The translations under genes were made by a program, and so were the position numbers. 64,000 nucleotides of DNA, from NCBI GenBank assembly GCA_031426915.1, contig JASJPB010000042.1, positions 1 to 64,000 on the forward strand, read 5' to 3'. Below the pieces are notes generated by a model. The model saw only the letters and a list, made by a program, of their open reading frames with translations, did no database searches and had not been told where the DNA came from. Source of the DNA: Sulfurimicrobium sp031426915. Its GTDB lineage: Bacteria; Pseudomonadota; Gammaproteobacteria; Burkholderiales; Sulfuricellaceae. Of the stretch, positions 23,685 to 32,669 are shown piece after piece; the first letter of the stretch is position 1; each line of letters starts with the position of its first letter.

Positions 23685-25004
23685 ATGAATCTTTCCGACA
23701 ATCCATTTCCCGATCTGCTGCCGGATATGGCGGCCATGATGGATTCCATGCCGGAACCCCGTTTGTTCATCAGCGCGGATTACCGCGTGCTGGCGGCGAA
23801 TAAAGCCTATCGCGATCAGTTCGGCGTGCCCGACGATCTGTCGCAGCATTTCTGCTATGAGCTTTCCCATCACATTTCCGAGCCGTGCGATCAGGCGGGC
23901 GAGAGCTGCCCCCTGAAAACCAGTCGCGAGACCGGAGAAGCCTCGCGTGTGCTGCACATCCACCACACGCCGCGAGGGCAGGAGCATGTGGATGTGGAAG
24001 TCGCGCCGATTCGGGATCGCACTGGCCGTGTCCTGTTCTACGTGGAATCCATACGCACGGTACGCAGGGCTCGAAGCGGACCCTCCGCCGAGGGTCTGGT
24101 CGGGCGTTCGCCCTCTTTTAACCGCATGATTGCGCTGCTTGAGCGCGTTGCGCCTGCTGAAGCCACGGTGTTATTGCTGGGCGAGTCCGGAACTGGCAAG
24201 GAATTGGCCGCACAGGCGCTGCATGATGCGAGCGCACGTTCCAGGGGACCATTCGTGGCAGTGGACTGTGCCGGCGTGACGGAAACGCTGTTTGGTAGTG
24301 AGCTGTTCGGCTACGAGAAAGGGGCATTTACCGGTGCCGCTGCCCGCAAGATCGGATTGGTGGAGTCTGCCGCTGGCGGTACGCTGTTTTTCGACGAGAT
24401 CGGCGACATGCCGCTATGTCTCCAGGTCAAACTGCTGCGCCTGCTGGAAAGCGGAACCTTCCGTCGGGTAGGCGGACTGGAGCCGCTACGCGCCAATTTT
24501 CGCCTGGTTCTGGCGACTCACCGCGATATCAAGGCAATGGTGGAGGAGGGGACTTTCCGACGCGATCTTTACTATCGTATCAGTGCTTTCCCCATTCGCG
24601 TTCCGCCCCTGCGCGAGCGCAGGGAAGATCTTCCGCTGCTGGTGAATTCCATGCTGGAACGGCTGTGCCAGCAACGGCGGCGCCTCCATCCGGATGCCCT
24701 CGCTACCCTTGTCGCCCACGACTTTCCCGGTAATATCCGAGAATTGCGCAACATCATGGAACGTGCCTGCTTGCTGGCGGATGGCGATACCATCTTGCCA
24801 GAGCATCTCCCGGACGAACTGGAGAGCGTTCTGGGGGGTGAACAGGAGCCCTGGGAAGAAAAAATCCTTCCCCTGGCTGAAGCCGAGCGGCGCTACCTGC
24901 TCTGGGCGCTGGCTCAACATGGGGCGGACCGCCGCGCCCTTGCGCGCAAACTGGGCTTGGGAGAGCGCACGCTTTACCGCAAGTTAAAAGACGCAGGGAC
25001 GTGA
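23685..25004 (+). CDS. Sigma-54-dependent transcriptional activator with Cys/His-rich PAS domain
   Basis: A 439-aa enhancer-binding protein. N-terminal PAS-like sensor (about 20-125) contains Cys57, His62-His63, Cys68 and Cys75 (FCYELSHHISEPC, then ESCPL). The central AAA+ domain has Walker A GESGTGKE (166-173), the sigma-54 contact GAFTGA (213-218) and Walker B TLFFDEIGD. A Fis-type HTH ends the protein (about 410-435). There is no receiver domain, so the PAS domain is the likely sensor. It is divergent from the molybdoenzyme operon. Start at 23685 has AGGAA upstream; an earlier ATG at 23616 lacks one. Confidence 0.94.
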   Translation: MNLSDNPFPDLLPDMAAMMDSMPEPRLFISADYRVLAANKAYRDQFGVPDDLSQHFCYELSHHISEPCDQAGESCPLKTSRETGEASRVLHIHHTPRGQEHVDVEVAPIRDRTGRVLFYVESIRTVRRARSGPSAEGLVGRSPSFNRMIALLERVAPAEATVLLLGESGTGKELAAQALHDASARSRGPFVAVDCAGVTETLFGSELFGYEKGAFTGAAARKIGLVESAAGGTLFFDEIGDMPLCLQVKLLRLLESGTFRRVGGLEPLRANFRLVLATHRDIKAMVEEGTFRRDLYYRISAFPIRVPPLRERREDLPLLVNSMLERLCQQRRRLHPDALATLVAHDFPGNIRELRNIMERACLLADGDTILPEHLPDELESVLGGEQEPWEEKILPLAEAERRYLLWALAQHGADRRALARKLGLGERTLYRKLKDAGT

Positions 25005-25034
25005 TTCGGGCCAAACTCATACTCGCGAAACACT

Positions 25035-26876
25035 TCATGTCTGCAGTACAGGTTCCCCGTCCTCGCTGGCCGGCAGGCTTTTGCGCTGGTTGACATAAAG
25101 ACTGTTGCCCGCGATCGCCTTGGCCTTCTTTTTTACTTCGGCTGCCACGGTTGCTACCGCGAGATGGTTGGCATACATGCCGGGCTCGATCTCAACCGCG
25201 CCAATGGAGAGGCTGGTGAGGCAGCAGAATTCCATTTCACCCTTGCGGTTGGTGGCAAGATAACCGCCCTGATCGATGTCGCTGGGCGAAAAGAAGCCCA
25301 GGATTTCTTCCTCGAAGCGTTTCAGCGCTTGCTCGCAACGCGATTTCCAGTCCGTGCTGCGGAAAATCAGGACAAAATCATCTCCTCCGATATGGCCGAG
25401 AAAATCGGTTTCCGGCACGATGGCGTCGGACAGGACGCGCGCTGTCAGCAGGATGATCGCATCTCCCTTGGCATAGCCATAGACATCGTTGAATGGCTTG
25501 AAGTGATCCAGATCACAGTAGGCGACGGAGAATGCGGCGTGTTCCCCCAGCAGGTTGTCGATTTTCTGGTTGATGGGAACATTGCCCGGCAATTGGGTCA
25601 GGGGATTGGCATACTTCGCGGCCTCCATTTGCATGGCGGTGATTTCGCGCACCAGATCCTGCACCGAGCCCATGCCGATATAGCGCCCCCCCTCGGTTAC
25701 GATGAAACCGCTGACCAGATGGCGCGCATCGGCGTGGATCACCATATCGGTCAATTCAGCCAGGTTGATACCCACGTCCATGATGAGTGGCTCGGGGTCC
25801 ATGAAGCGCTCGCAGGGGCGACGGCCGAATAGCTCGTGGCGGAATGGCCGGGCCATTTTGTCGATCATCTCGTAGCGGGAAATCAGCCCCACCGGCAGGT
25901 CGTCCTTGACCACAGCGATAGCGCGCGACTCGTGCTCGGCTTCAAATATACGGAACACCTCCTCGGCCTGGGTTTCGGGGCTCACCGGCGGGCGCTTGAT
26001 CAGCAGCCGGTCGAGCAGGTGGCCGGATTCCTGCGGGATGCTGGTGGTGCTGTCGCAGCTGTTGTTGATCGCCTGGAAAGCTGCAGCAGACAGCATGTCA
26101 TAGGGCTTGGAGCTGAATTTCCCTATGAAATCGCCCGCAGCCGCCTCGATGCCGAGCTCACGGATCAGATTGAAATGGCTCGAGGTGTTGATTCCTTGCG
26201 CCAGCACCTGCTTGCCCTGATCGATTTCGTCCTGGATCAGGGCGCGCAGACGTTCCAGCGATGCGGTTTTGATGTCCATGTCCTCGAAATGCTGTTCGTC
26301 CAGCAACAGCAGCCTTGGCGGCCAATCAGCAAGGAAAACGCTCTCGTCCAGGGCGCATCCTATCCCCTGAGCAGCCAGGCCTACGCCGAGTTGGCGTAGC
26401 TCCTTCATCAGGTTTTTGTTGGCCGGGTGACTGAGCGGCTGCAAGGATGAGCTGCAGGGGTAGACCAGTTTCACCCGTTGCGCCGAGACCTCATGTTTTT
26501 TCAGCGCTTTCGCCAGCAGGTGTGCGACTTCATCATCGAAATCGTCCAGGCAGGCGTCGGGGAGGGGTAACAGCAGCTCCCCCGTGACCTCGCTGTTTTT
26601 GAAACGGGTCAGCACGGCTTCGAAATAGCGGCTGCAAAGCTTATCCACCAGTTCCAGTTCGCGCGCGACAGCGAAATAGCGCGCCATATCGCGCATGGGA
26701 CTGTCCGGCGGGCCATACACCTGTGCGAAATGGCCGAATATCTGGCGCGACTTGAGCGAGACCACGGGCCGAAAGCGCGTGGAGAAATTTCTGGAGGCAA
26801 TTACCTGCTCCAGCTCAGCTCTGCACAGTTCGACGTTTTTAGACGGTTTTTCCTTGCTGGGCTTGGCGGGTTTCAT
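25035..26876 (-). CDS. Degenerate EAL - CBS pair - GGDEF protein
   Basis: A 613-aa cytoplasmic protein. The N-terminal part (about 25-280) keeps the EAL-fold layout but the catalytic EAL triplet is replaced (RFRPVVSLKSRQIFGHFA), so it is probably not a phosphodiesterase. Two CBS motifs follow (about 290-415, with VGLISRYEMIDKM and RYIGMGSVQDLV). A GGDEF domain (about 425-600) has GGDDF at 497-501, compatible with diguanylate cyclase activity. The CBS pair could sense adenine nucleotides. It converges on the activator gene with 30 bp between stops. Confidence 0.9.
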   Translation of the reverse strand: MKPAKPSKEKPSKNVELCRAELEQVIASRNFSTRFRPVVSLKSRQIFGHFAQVYGPPDSPMRDMARYFAVARELELVDKLCSRYFEAVLTRFKNSEVTGELLLPLPDACLDDFDDEVAHLLAKALKKHEVSAQRVKLVYPCSSSLQPLSHPANKNLMKELRQLGVGLAAQGIGCALDESVFLADWPPRLLLLDEQHFEDMDIKTASLERLRALIQDEIDQGKQVLAQGINTSSHFNLIRELGIEAAAGDFIGKFSSKPYDMLSAAAFQAINNSCDSTTSIPQESGHLLDRLLIKRPPVSPETQAEEVFRIFEAEHESRAIAVVKDDLPVGLISRYEMIDKMARPFRHELFGRRPCERFMDPEPLIMDVGINLAELTDMVIHADARHLVSGFIVTEGGRYIGMGSVQDLVREITAMQMEAAKYANPLTQLPGNVPINQKIDNLLGEHAAFSVAYCDLDHFKPFNDVYGYAKGDAIILLTARVLSDAIVPETDFLGHIGGDDFVLIFRSTDWKSRCEQALKRFEEEILGFFSPSDIDQGGYLATNRKGEMEFCCLTSLSIGAVEIEPGMYANHLAVATVAAEVKKKAKAIAGNSLYVNQRKSLPASEDGEPVLQT

Positions 26877-27028
26877 GGCGTAGCCTTGGCTGTATGAGTG
26901 CTTCCAGTGTTTCTGCAGGGATTGCGCAAGATACTGCTGCCCGTAGCGAATGGTGAAATATATACGCTGGAATTGCGTCAGAATTATGAATCTACGGACC
27001 AGGCAGCCGTTTAAACAGCTTCCAGGCT

Positions 27029-29137
27029 TCAGTTCGGCCCATAGGGGCCTGCAACCCAGTCCACCCCGGCCTGCATGAACGGGTGCGCCTGAGGGTTCTG
27101 CAGCCGCTCAGCCATTTGCCCGGACGCAAGCGGGCGGCTGAGCAGGTAACCCTGTACTTCATGACAGTGGATCTGGCGCAGGAATTCAAGCTGTGCGTAG
27201 GTTTCGACACCCTCCGCGATCACGTGCAGATCAAGCCCCTGCGCCAGGTTTCCGATGGCATGGATGATGGCCGCCATTTTGGGTAGCTGCGCGAGTTCGC
27301 GCATGAATCCCTGGTCGATCTTGAGCGTGTCGATGGGCAAATTGGCGAGGTAGGTCAGACTGGAATAACCGGTGCCGAAATCGTCGATCGAGATGCGCAC
27401 GCCAAAGGTTTTCAATTCCTGCAGAATTTGCCGCGCATACAGCATATCGTCCATCAGCACGGATTCGGTCAGCTCCAGCTCGATGCGACCCGGCGCTATT
27501 CCGCTCTGCGCAATAATGTGCATCGTTTCGGCGAGAAAATTCCGGCTGTGAAACTGGCGCACGGAAATATTCACCGCCATGCGCAAGCGTGAAAAATTTT
27601 GTTCATCCCAGTCGCGCAGTTGCTGGCAGGCTGTTTTCAACACCCAGGCGCCGATGTTGTTGATCATGCCGCTCTTTTCCGCGATGGGGATGAATTCTGC
27701 CGGAGAAATATCGCCCAGCAGCGGATGGCGCCAGCGCAACAGTGCCTCGACACCGCGAACATGGCCGCACTGCATGCCAAACTGGGGCTGGTAGACGAGG
27801 TAGAGCTCCTGGCGCTCAATGGCCTGCCTGAGATTGCCTTCCAGGGCGAGCTGGTTGCGCGCGCGCTGATCCAGATCGGGCGTGAAGAACTGGACGCAGC
27901 TTCCACCTTCTTCCTTGGCGCGCTCCAGCGCGCTGTCCGCGGCACCCAGAAGATCATCGGTTTTTTTGCCATCATGCGGGTAAACGGCGATGCCGATGCT
28001 GGCGGTGAGGTAATACTGCTCGCCACCGTGCTCGAACGGGGTATCGAACATATGCAACAGCCGGTCTGCCACGCGGGCGCAATCCTGGAGCTGGGGCGCC
28101 TGGTTGAGCAGCACGGAAAATTCATCCGAACCGGTGCGGGCGAGCAGGTCGGTCTCATACAGTTTGCCCGCGAGCCGCTGCGCCACCATTTGCAGCAGGT
28201 GGTCGCCGCCGGTCTGGCCAATGGAATGGTTGACGGTCTTGAAACGGTCGATGTCCAGTTGCAGGATCATCAGCGGCGTGTCGTTCTTCTCCTTTTTACG
28301 CCCCATCAGGGCGCCGCGCAGGGCATGGCGGAAATGGCGCCGGTCGGGCAGCGAAGTCAACTGATCGCGCCCCACCAGGCTGCGAATATGGGCGCGTGCG
28401 CGCCGTCTCTCCGAAATATCGGAGAAAATCAGCATGACGCCGCTGGGCAGGCCGTGACTGTCGCTGAGCACCGAAGACCAGACCAGCAAATCGATAGGTT
28501 TGCCGTCACGGCGGAATTGCCCTAGCAATTCCCTGCCGGACAAGGGTTTTCCTTGCAGGGCATCGCTGGCAAGGGTATCCAGAAACTGGTCCGAAGTATC
28601 CGATGTAAGAGGCGCATGCTGGCCTAGCACTTCATGAGCGTGCCAGCCGTATATTTGCGTGGCGGCATGATTCCACAAGGTGACTTGTCCCGCAGTGTCG
28701 AGAGCGATGATAGCCAGCGGGGAGGAGCCAATGATGGCATTGAGCAGCTTGTTTGATTTCAGAAGTTGCTCGCGCAGGCGGGTTTTTCCCTGCGTGGTTT
28801 GCAGGTTCACCATATAGGCCTGCTTGTCGTGCCAGGGTATGGCAAGTGTGTACATTTCTGCCATGGCGCGTGTGCCGTCCGCCTGGAAAAGTTCAATTTC
28901 CATGGTTTCATCGGGCAGCAACGGGTGACCGAACAACTGGCCGCCATCATCGCATTCTTCCAGGCACAGCATACGTCTGGCCGCGGCGTTGGCGCAAAGG
29001 ATGGTGCCGTCTTGCTGCACTACCAGAATGCCGGACAAATGATGTTCCAGTACCGCATCCAGCACCTTGGGCATCAATGATTGTTCAGGGCGTGAGTCGC
29101 ACAAAAATGGGTTTTCTTCCAGGGAGAATTTGCTCAT
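27029..29137 (-). CDS. PAS-PAS-GGDEF-EAL signalling protein
   Basis: A 702-aa cytoplasmic c-di-GMP protein: PAS domains at about 25-115 and 130-245, GGDEF at about 255-415 and EAL at about 430-680. The GGDEF signature is degenerate (GSDEF, 336-340), so cyclase activity is doubtful. The EAL domain keeps EAL (464-466), the ELTES metal-binding segment (555-559) and DDFGTGYSSL (585-594), so phosphodiesterase activity is likely. The gene is 16 bases downstream of the receiver-PP2C gene and probably co-transcribed with it. Confidence 0.93.
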   Translation of the reverse strand: MSKFSLEENPFLCDSRPEQSLMPKVLDAVLEHHLSGILVVQQDGTILCANAAARRMLCLEECDDGGQLFGHPLLPDETMEIELFQADGTRAMAEMYTLAIPWHDKQAYMVNLQTTQGKTRLREQLLKSNKLLNAIIGSSPLAIIALDTAGQVTLWNHAATQIYGWHAHEVLGQHAPLTSDTSDQFLDTLASDALQGKPLSGRELLGQFRRDGKPIDLLVWSSVLSDSHGLPSGVMLIFSDISERRRARAHIRSLVGRDQLTSLPDRRHFRHALRGALMGRKKEKNDTPLMILQLDIDRFKTVNHSIGQTGGDHLLQMVAQRLAGKLYETDLLARTGSDEFSVLLNQAPQLQDCARVADRLLHMFDTPFEHGGEQYYLTASIGIAVYPHDGKKTDDLLGAADSALERAKEEGGSCVQFFTPDLDQRARNQLALEGNLRQAIERQELYLVYQPQFGMQCGHVRGVEALLRWRHPLLGDISPAEFIPIAEKSGMINNIGAWVLKTACQQLRDWDEQNFSRLRMAVNISVRQFHSRNFLAETMHIIAQSGIAPGRIELELTESVLMDDMLYARQILQELKTFGVRISIDDFGTGYSSLTYLANLPIDTLKIDQGFMRELAQLPKMAAIIHAIGNLAQGLDLHVIAEGVETYAQLEFLRQIHCHEVQGYLLSRPLASGQMAERLQNPQAHPFMQAGVDWVAGPYGPN

Positions 29138-29153
29138 GTCTAGCCTCCTGTTT

Positions 29154-30293
29154 TCAGGCCGTCGCTCTGCACTGGTTGAGGTCCAGGGTCAGGATGGATA
29201 CGTCGTCGTGGGGTTCCATCCCGTCGAGGAAATGCACCAGCTTGCGCTTGATTTTTTCCATCAGGGGAGCTTCCTCATGTTGCGGGCTGCTGAGCACTTC
29301 CCGGAAATGCCGCTCGCCGAACATCTCGCCATTGGTGTTTTGCGCCTCCAGCAAGCCATCACTGCATAACAGAATCTGGGCAACTGCGGATAGATCAACA
29401 ACCTGGGTGCTGGCATCGAAGCGTTCGGCGCTGACGATACCAAGCGGGAACTGACTGGCGCTGATTTCTCTTACCACCTGATGCGATTCGGACAGCAGGA
29501 GCAACGGTGGTTGGCCGCCGTTCCAGACTTCCAGTCGCTGTCGCTGGGGCGAGAAGCGCGCCAGCAAGGCGGCGCAAAACCTTCCGGTAGGCAGCAGGGA
29601 ATACAGCTTGCGATTGATTTCTGTGGCAATCTCGCCAATACCGCAGCCTCGCTGGCTCATGGTGAAGAAAATGTCCGTGGTTGGCAGTGCACCGACCGCC
29701 GCTGCAAGTCCATGCCCGGTGAAATCGCCCATCAGGATGTGCAGTTCGTTGGCAGGGGTGCGCTCATACACCACCAGGTCGCCACTAAAATGTCCCGCGG
29801 GGAGTATCCAGTGTTTGATTGCAGTAATGTTGGTGGGGCTGCGCCCGATGAAATTGTCGAACATGTGCTTGGCCAGCCTGACTTCATGGTTGATGCGCTG
29901 CTGGTGGCGTTCGAGTTGGGAATAGATTTCGCGCATGCGCTCATAGCCGGAGAGTTTCGCCAGCAGCAGGTGCGGCTCGATGAGCTCATCGATGAAATCC
30001 ACCGCGCCGCAGTTGAGAAAGTCATCCAGCGAAATGTTCTCCCCGTTCGTAACGGTGAGCAGAACGGGAATGAAGCGCTCGTTCGCCAGTGCGCAAATTT
30101 TTTTCGTGCAGACATAGCCTCCCTCGCCGGGTAACTTGACGTCCATGAGAACGAGGTCGATACGATTGCGGAGCAGCTGGGACAGAACCGTCTGGCAGCG
30201 GGTGGCGCGGATGACCTCGTGTCCATTTTTTTTGAGCAGATTGGCTAGCCTGCGCATTTTTTCTGGATCATGTTCGGCGACGAGCAGTTTCAT
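29154..30293 (-). CDS. Response regulator with PP2C-type phosphatase output
   Basis: A 379-aa protein: receiver domain (about 1-120) with phospho-acceptor Asp in LVLMDVKLPGEGG, a short coiled linker, then an RsbU/SpoIIE-type PP2C domain (about 150-375) with ILMGDFTGHGLAA and LLCSDGLLEAQN metal-binding motifs. Such proteins usually control an anti-sigma/anti-anti-sigma switch by dephosphorylating an STAS protein, but no STAS or kinase gene is next to it. It precedes the PAS-GGDEF-EAL gene, suggesting a shared pathway. Confidence 0.93.
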   Translation of the reverse strand: MKLLVAEHDPEKMRRLANLLKKNGHEVIRATRCQTVLSQLLRNRIDLVLMDVKLPGEGGYVCTKKICALANERFIPVLLTVTNGENISLDDFLNCGAVDFIDELIEPHLLLAKLSGYERMREIYSQLERHQQRINHEVRLAKHMFDNFIGRSPTNITAIKHWILPAGHFSGDLVVYERTPANELHILMGDFTGHGLAAAVGALPTTDIFFTMSQRGCGIGEIATEINRKLYSLLPTGRFCAALLARFSPQRQRLEVWNGGQPPLLLLSESHQVVREISASQFPLGIVSAERFDASTQVVDLSAVAQILLCSDGLLEAQNTNGEMFGERHFREVLSSPQHEEAPLMEKIKRKLVHFLDGMEPHDDVSILTLDLNQCRATA

Positions 30294-30678
30294 GGTGGCA
30301 CCTCTTGAACTTGTGCTTCCGGGTTTGGTATTGCCGTGTCCGCCGGACTGATGTGGCTCCGCTTGGCGTCAGTCCGGCATGATGTGAAAGAGCGGGTTGA
30401 AGCTCGCGTCAGCCAGAATGCGCCTGATGATTTTGTTATATCGCGCCTGATTAAGCTTGGGCCAGCAAATCTAGCACCAACTAATGAAGCTTTTATGAAG
30501 GTCGCTTATTTGGCTCGGGGACGGAGCGGCCAAGTGCTGGGCGGTGAGGCGTTCTTGGTGCGTGGGGATGCAGGGGGAAAATTTGTAGCTTGACGATGAG
30601 AACAGGAACAGATTGGCCAGGATTCTGTTGTTAACAGCAAGATCGCAATTTAAGCGGGAGATGTGACATCGCGATTGC

Positions 30679-30713
30679 TCGTGACAGCGCACATAATCAT
30701 TGCGCTGTCACGA
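30679..30713. promoter_or_regulatory. 13-bp perfect inverted repeat upstream of the 82-aa gene
   Basis: TCGTGACAGCGCA, nine-base spacer, TGCGCTGTCACGA. The palindrome is about 60 bp upstream of the GTG start at 30772. A second small repeat, TGTTGG-N6-CCAACA (30735-30752), lies just before the ribosome site. The rest of 30294-30771, about 480 bp, shows no convincing gene. There is no T-run, so an operator is as likely as a terminator. Confidence 0.6.
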
Positions 30714-30771
30714 AGCTTAAATCTTTTTGTGCTATGTTGGGCAATACCAACAATCCTAGAAGGGGTTTATT

Positions 30772-31020
30772 GTGCCCAACCTGAAAGATCTTGAAAAACG
30801 TCTGTTGCACGGCCCGGCGGACCCGGGCCAGACCATCCTGAGGGAAGTCGTGAAAGCGCTGTGCCTGGAGGAAAAATTCAAAATTTCCGATCTCTACGAA
30901 TTGTCCCTGGATGACTTCGAGCTGGCTATCGACACGCTGAAAAGATGGCGTCTGGACCGTTACACAAAAACCAAAGAGCGCATCACGGAACTGGTCTGTC
31001 CGCCCAGCGATAAAACCTGA
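30772..31020 (+). CDS. Small hypothetical protein
   Basis: An 82-aa charged, helical protein with no signal or membrane segment. It starts with GTG, supported by AGAAGGGG eight bases upstream. The pattern 'LYELSLDDFELAIDTLKRWRLDRY' suggests a compact helical bundle. I do not recognise a family. The next gene converges on it from the other strand; a palindromic promoter region precedes it. Confidence 0.65.
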   Translation: MPNLKDLEKRLLHGPADPGQTILREVVKALCLEEKFKISDLYELSLDDFELAIDTLKRWRLDRYTKTKERITELVCPPSDKT

Positions 31021-31223
31021 AACCGCCTGGAGACGCCGTTTCCATGGCGGCTCCAGCAGAACCGTGGGCACACAGAAAGGTCCTTCCTGCATGCAGTTTG
31101 TTTTCTCGCGACAGGCCGGTCGAGCGCAGCAACCTGTGCCTGATCCCTTTCGACGTTGCGGTTTCTCATCGCACAAGCGATAGCGATGTCAGGGCAGATG
31201 CAGCGTATGACCAGGAACCTGTT

Positions 31224-32159
31224 TCAGAACCAGAACGAAGTATCCTTGAGCAGGAACTCCACGTGTGGCATGTAGTGCGACCCATCGCAGGAAAAGGTCA
31301 GGCTGATCATGCCATTGAAAATATTGATCGAGGCCGTGCGCAGATAGATCGTGGGATCGGCGAGGCGCAGGGATTGCATGGTGTTGAGAATCCGTCTGAT
31401 GTCGATCTGCTCGATTGCCGCATTGCTTGGGTAGGGGTGAGAGGGGAATACCAGGCAGATGTCCGGATCGTTCAGGGCTTCGTGATCCAGCATGTGGTAC
31501 CGGAACGGGTCATCCACGGTCCAGATCGTGACCTGGCTACTGGAAAAGTGAATCTGGCATTGAAACACGCCGCGGTGCGTCAGCAGCTCCTCCAGAATGG
31601 ATAAGGCCTGCTCCATATTGCGGTCCATCGGACTTTCGGTGCGGGTCTGCAAAAAGACTGTGCTGCGAATCGCCGGGTCCCCTTTGACCTGCAGCCAATA
31701 GCCGGGCTCATCGTAGAGCTCTGATGTCACTGGCAGGTTGCGCAAGTCAAAGTCTGCGCCGAGATAGCCCAGCGAGTGGGAATCCGCGCGCACAATCTGC
31801 AGTGCCGTGAGCGAAGGCCGGCGTTCCAGCAGGCTGATGTAGGCATCGGAGAGCAGAAATCCCCAGCTGGGCACTACTTCTTTCATGTAAGGACGCTGGG
31901 AGCGGTCGCGTCCGAAATGTTCGGGCACAAGCCCCGCCTGGCCGACGTTATCACAAATCTGTATGCCTTCGGTATTTACGCAGTACAGGAACGTGCAGTG
32001 GGGGATGGAGGCGAAGCCTTCTGTGAGCAGCGCTTCCAGTTGTTCACGCTCGCCCCATGCCGGAGCACATCGCTCGGCCAGATGCGCCAGCGGCTCACGC
32101 AGTTTGCGCGCCAGTTCTTCCCGTTGCAGATAAATGCTGTCTTTCCATGAATCTTTCAT
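31224..32159 (-). CDS. PDC/Cache-like sensor protein without visible output domain
   Basis: A 311-aa protein whose first half resembles a PDC/Cache sensor: FLYCVNTEGIQICDN, then DRSQRPYMKEVVP, LSDAYISLLERRPSLTALQIVR and LGYLGADFDLRNLP. There is no N-terminal membrane segment, which is unusual since most such sensors face the periplasm, and no recognised output domain follows. The second half (about 160-311) is unknown. The start at 32159 is preferred over an ATG 24 bases upstream because GGTGG lies before it. It stands alone between small genes. Confidence 0.75.
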   Translation of the reverse strand: MKDSWKDSIYLQREELARKLREPLAHLAERCAPAWGEREQLEALLTEGFASIPHCTFLYCVNTEGIQICDNVGQAGLVPEHFGRDRSQRPYMKEVVPSWGFLLSDAYISLLERRPSLTALQIVRADSHSLGYLGADFDLRNLPVTSELYDEPGYWLQVKGDPAIRSTVFLQTRTESPMDRNMEQALSILEELLTHRGVFQCQIHFSSSQVTIWTVDDPFRYHMLDHEALNDPDICLVFPSHPYPSNAAIEQIDIRRILNTMQSLRLADPTIYLRTASINIFNGMISLTFSCDGSHYMPHVEFLLKDTSFWF

Positions 32160-32287
32160 AAATCCACCACGCTTATAAATCAAGTTATCTTCGTGGCGAC
32201 ATATCCCAAGAGACTCATGGAGCTGTGCTTAATTCTCGGACAAAGGCCAGAAGCGCCGATTATAAACAGGCTGCAGAGAATGTTCCG

Positions 32288-32542
32288 CTAGATTCTCAAT
32301 AGATTGGCCCCGGGAGGCTCTGTCCGAAAGTTTTCCGCGATCAGATCATCCAGACCCCGGGTGGCCAGAGGCGCCATGGCTGGATATTTTATAACGCTAT
32401 TGCCGGATGCGGTGATCCATTCCTTGATTTTCATCAGGTCATCCACGGATAACACGCTTTTGCGGTTTTCCTGCTTCCAGTGCGAGCATAAATCAACCGC
32501 CAGGGCGTGAGCCAGTTCATGGTCAGGACAGAAGGTCACCAT
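32288..32542 (-). CDS. Small hypothetical protein
   Basis: An 84-aa protein, probably starting at 32542, where GGAGAAATAAT gives a ribosome site; an ATG 27 bases further upstream lacks one. It has 'HALAVDLCSHWKQENRKSVLSVDDL', predicted helical, and no motif I recognise. It is oriented with the PDC-like gene but 130 bp away from it. Confidence 0.6.
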   Translation of the reverse strand: MVTFCPDHELAHALAVDLCSHWKQENRKSVLSVDDLMKIKEWITASGNSVIKYPAMAPLATRGLDDLIAENFRTEPPGANLLRI

Positions 32543-32669
32543 ATTATTTCTCCAGGTAATAATGTTCAAATCACATGAGGCACTTTATCCGCCACATGTT
32601 GCGCCGTGATGACAGTGGGGGTTCTCTCCGCGGATGGACTCACCCAGGAGACATGGTTCAGACAATGCG

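Noticed and set aside
30336..30593. An 85-codon plus-strand frame upstream of the 82-aa gene
   Set aside because: No ribosome site and no protein-like features; it lies in a palindrome-rich intergenic region.
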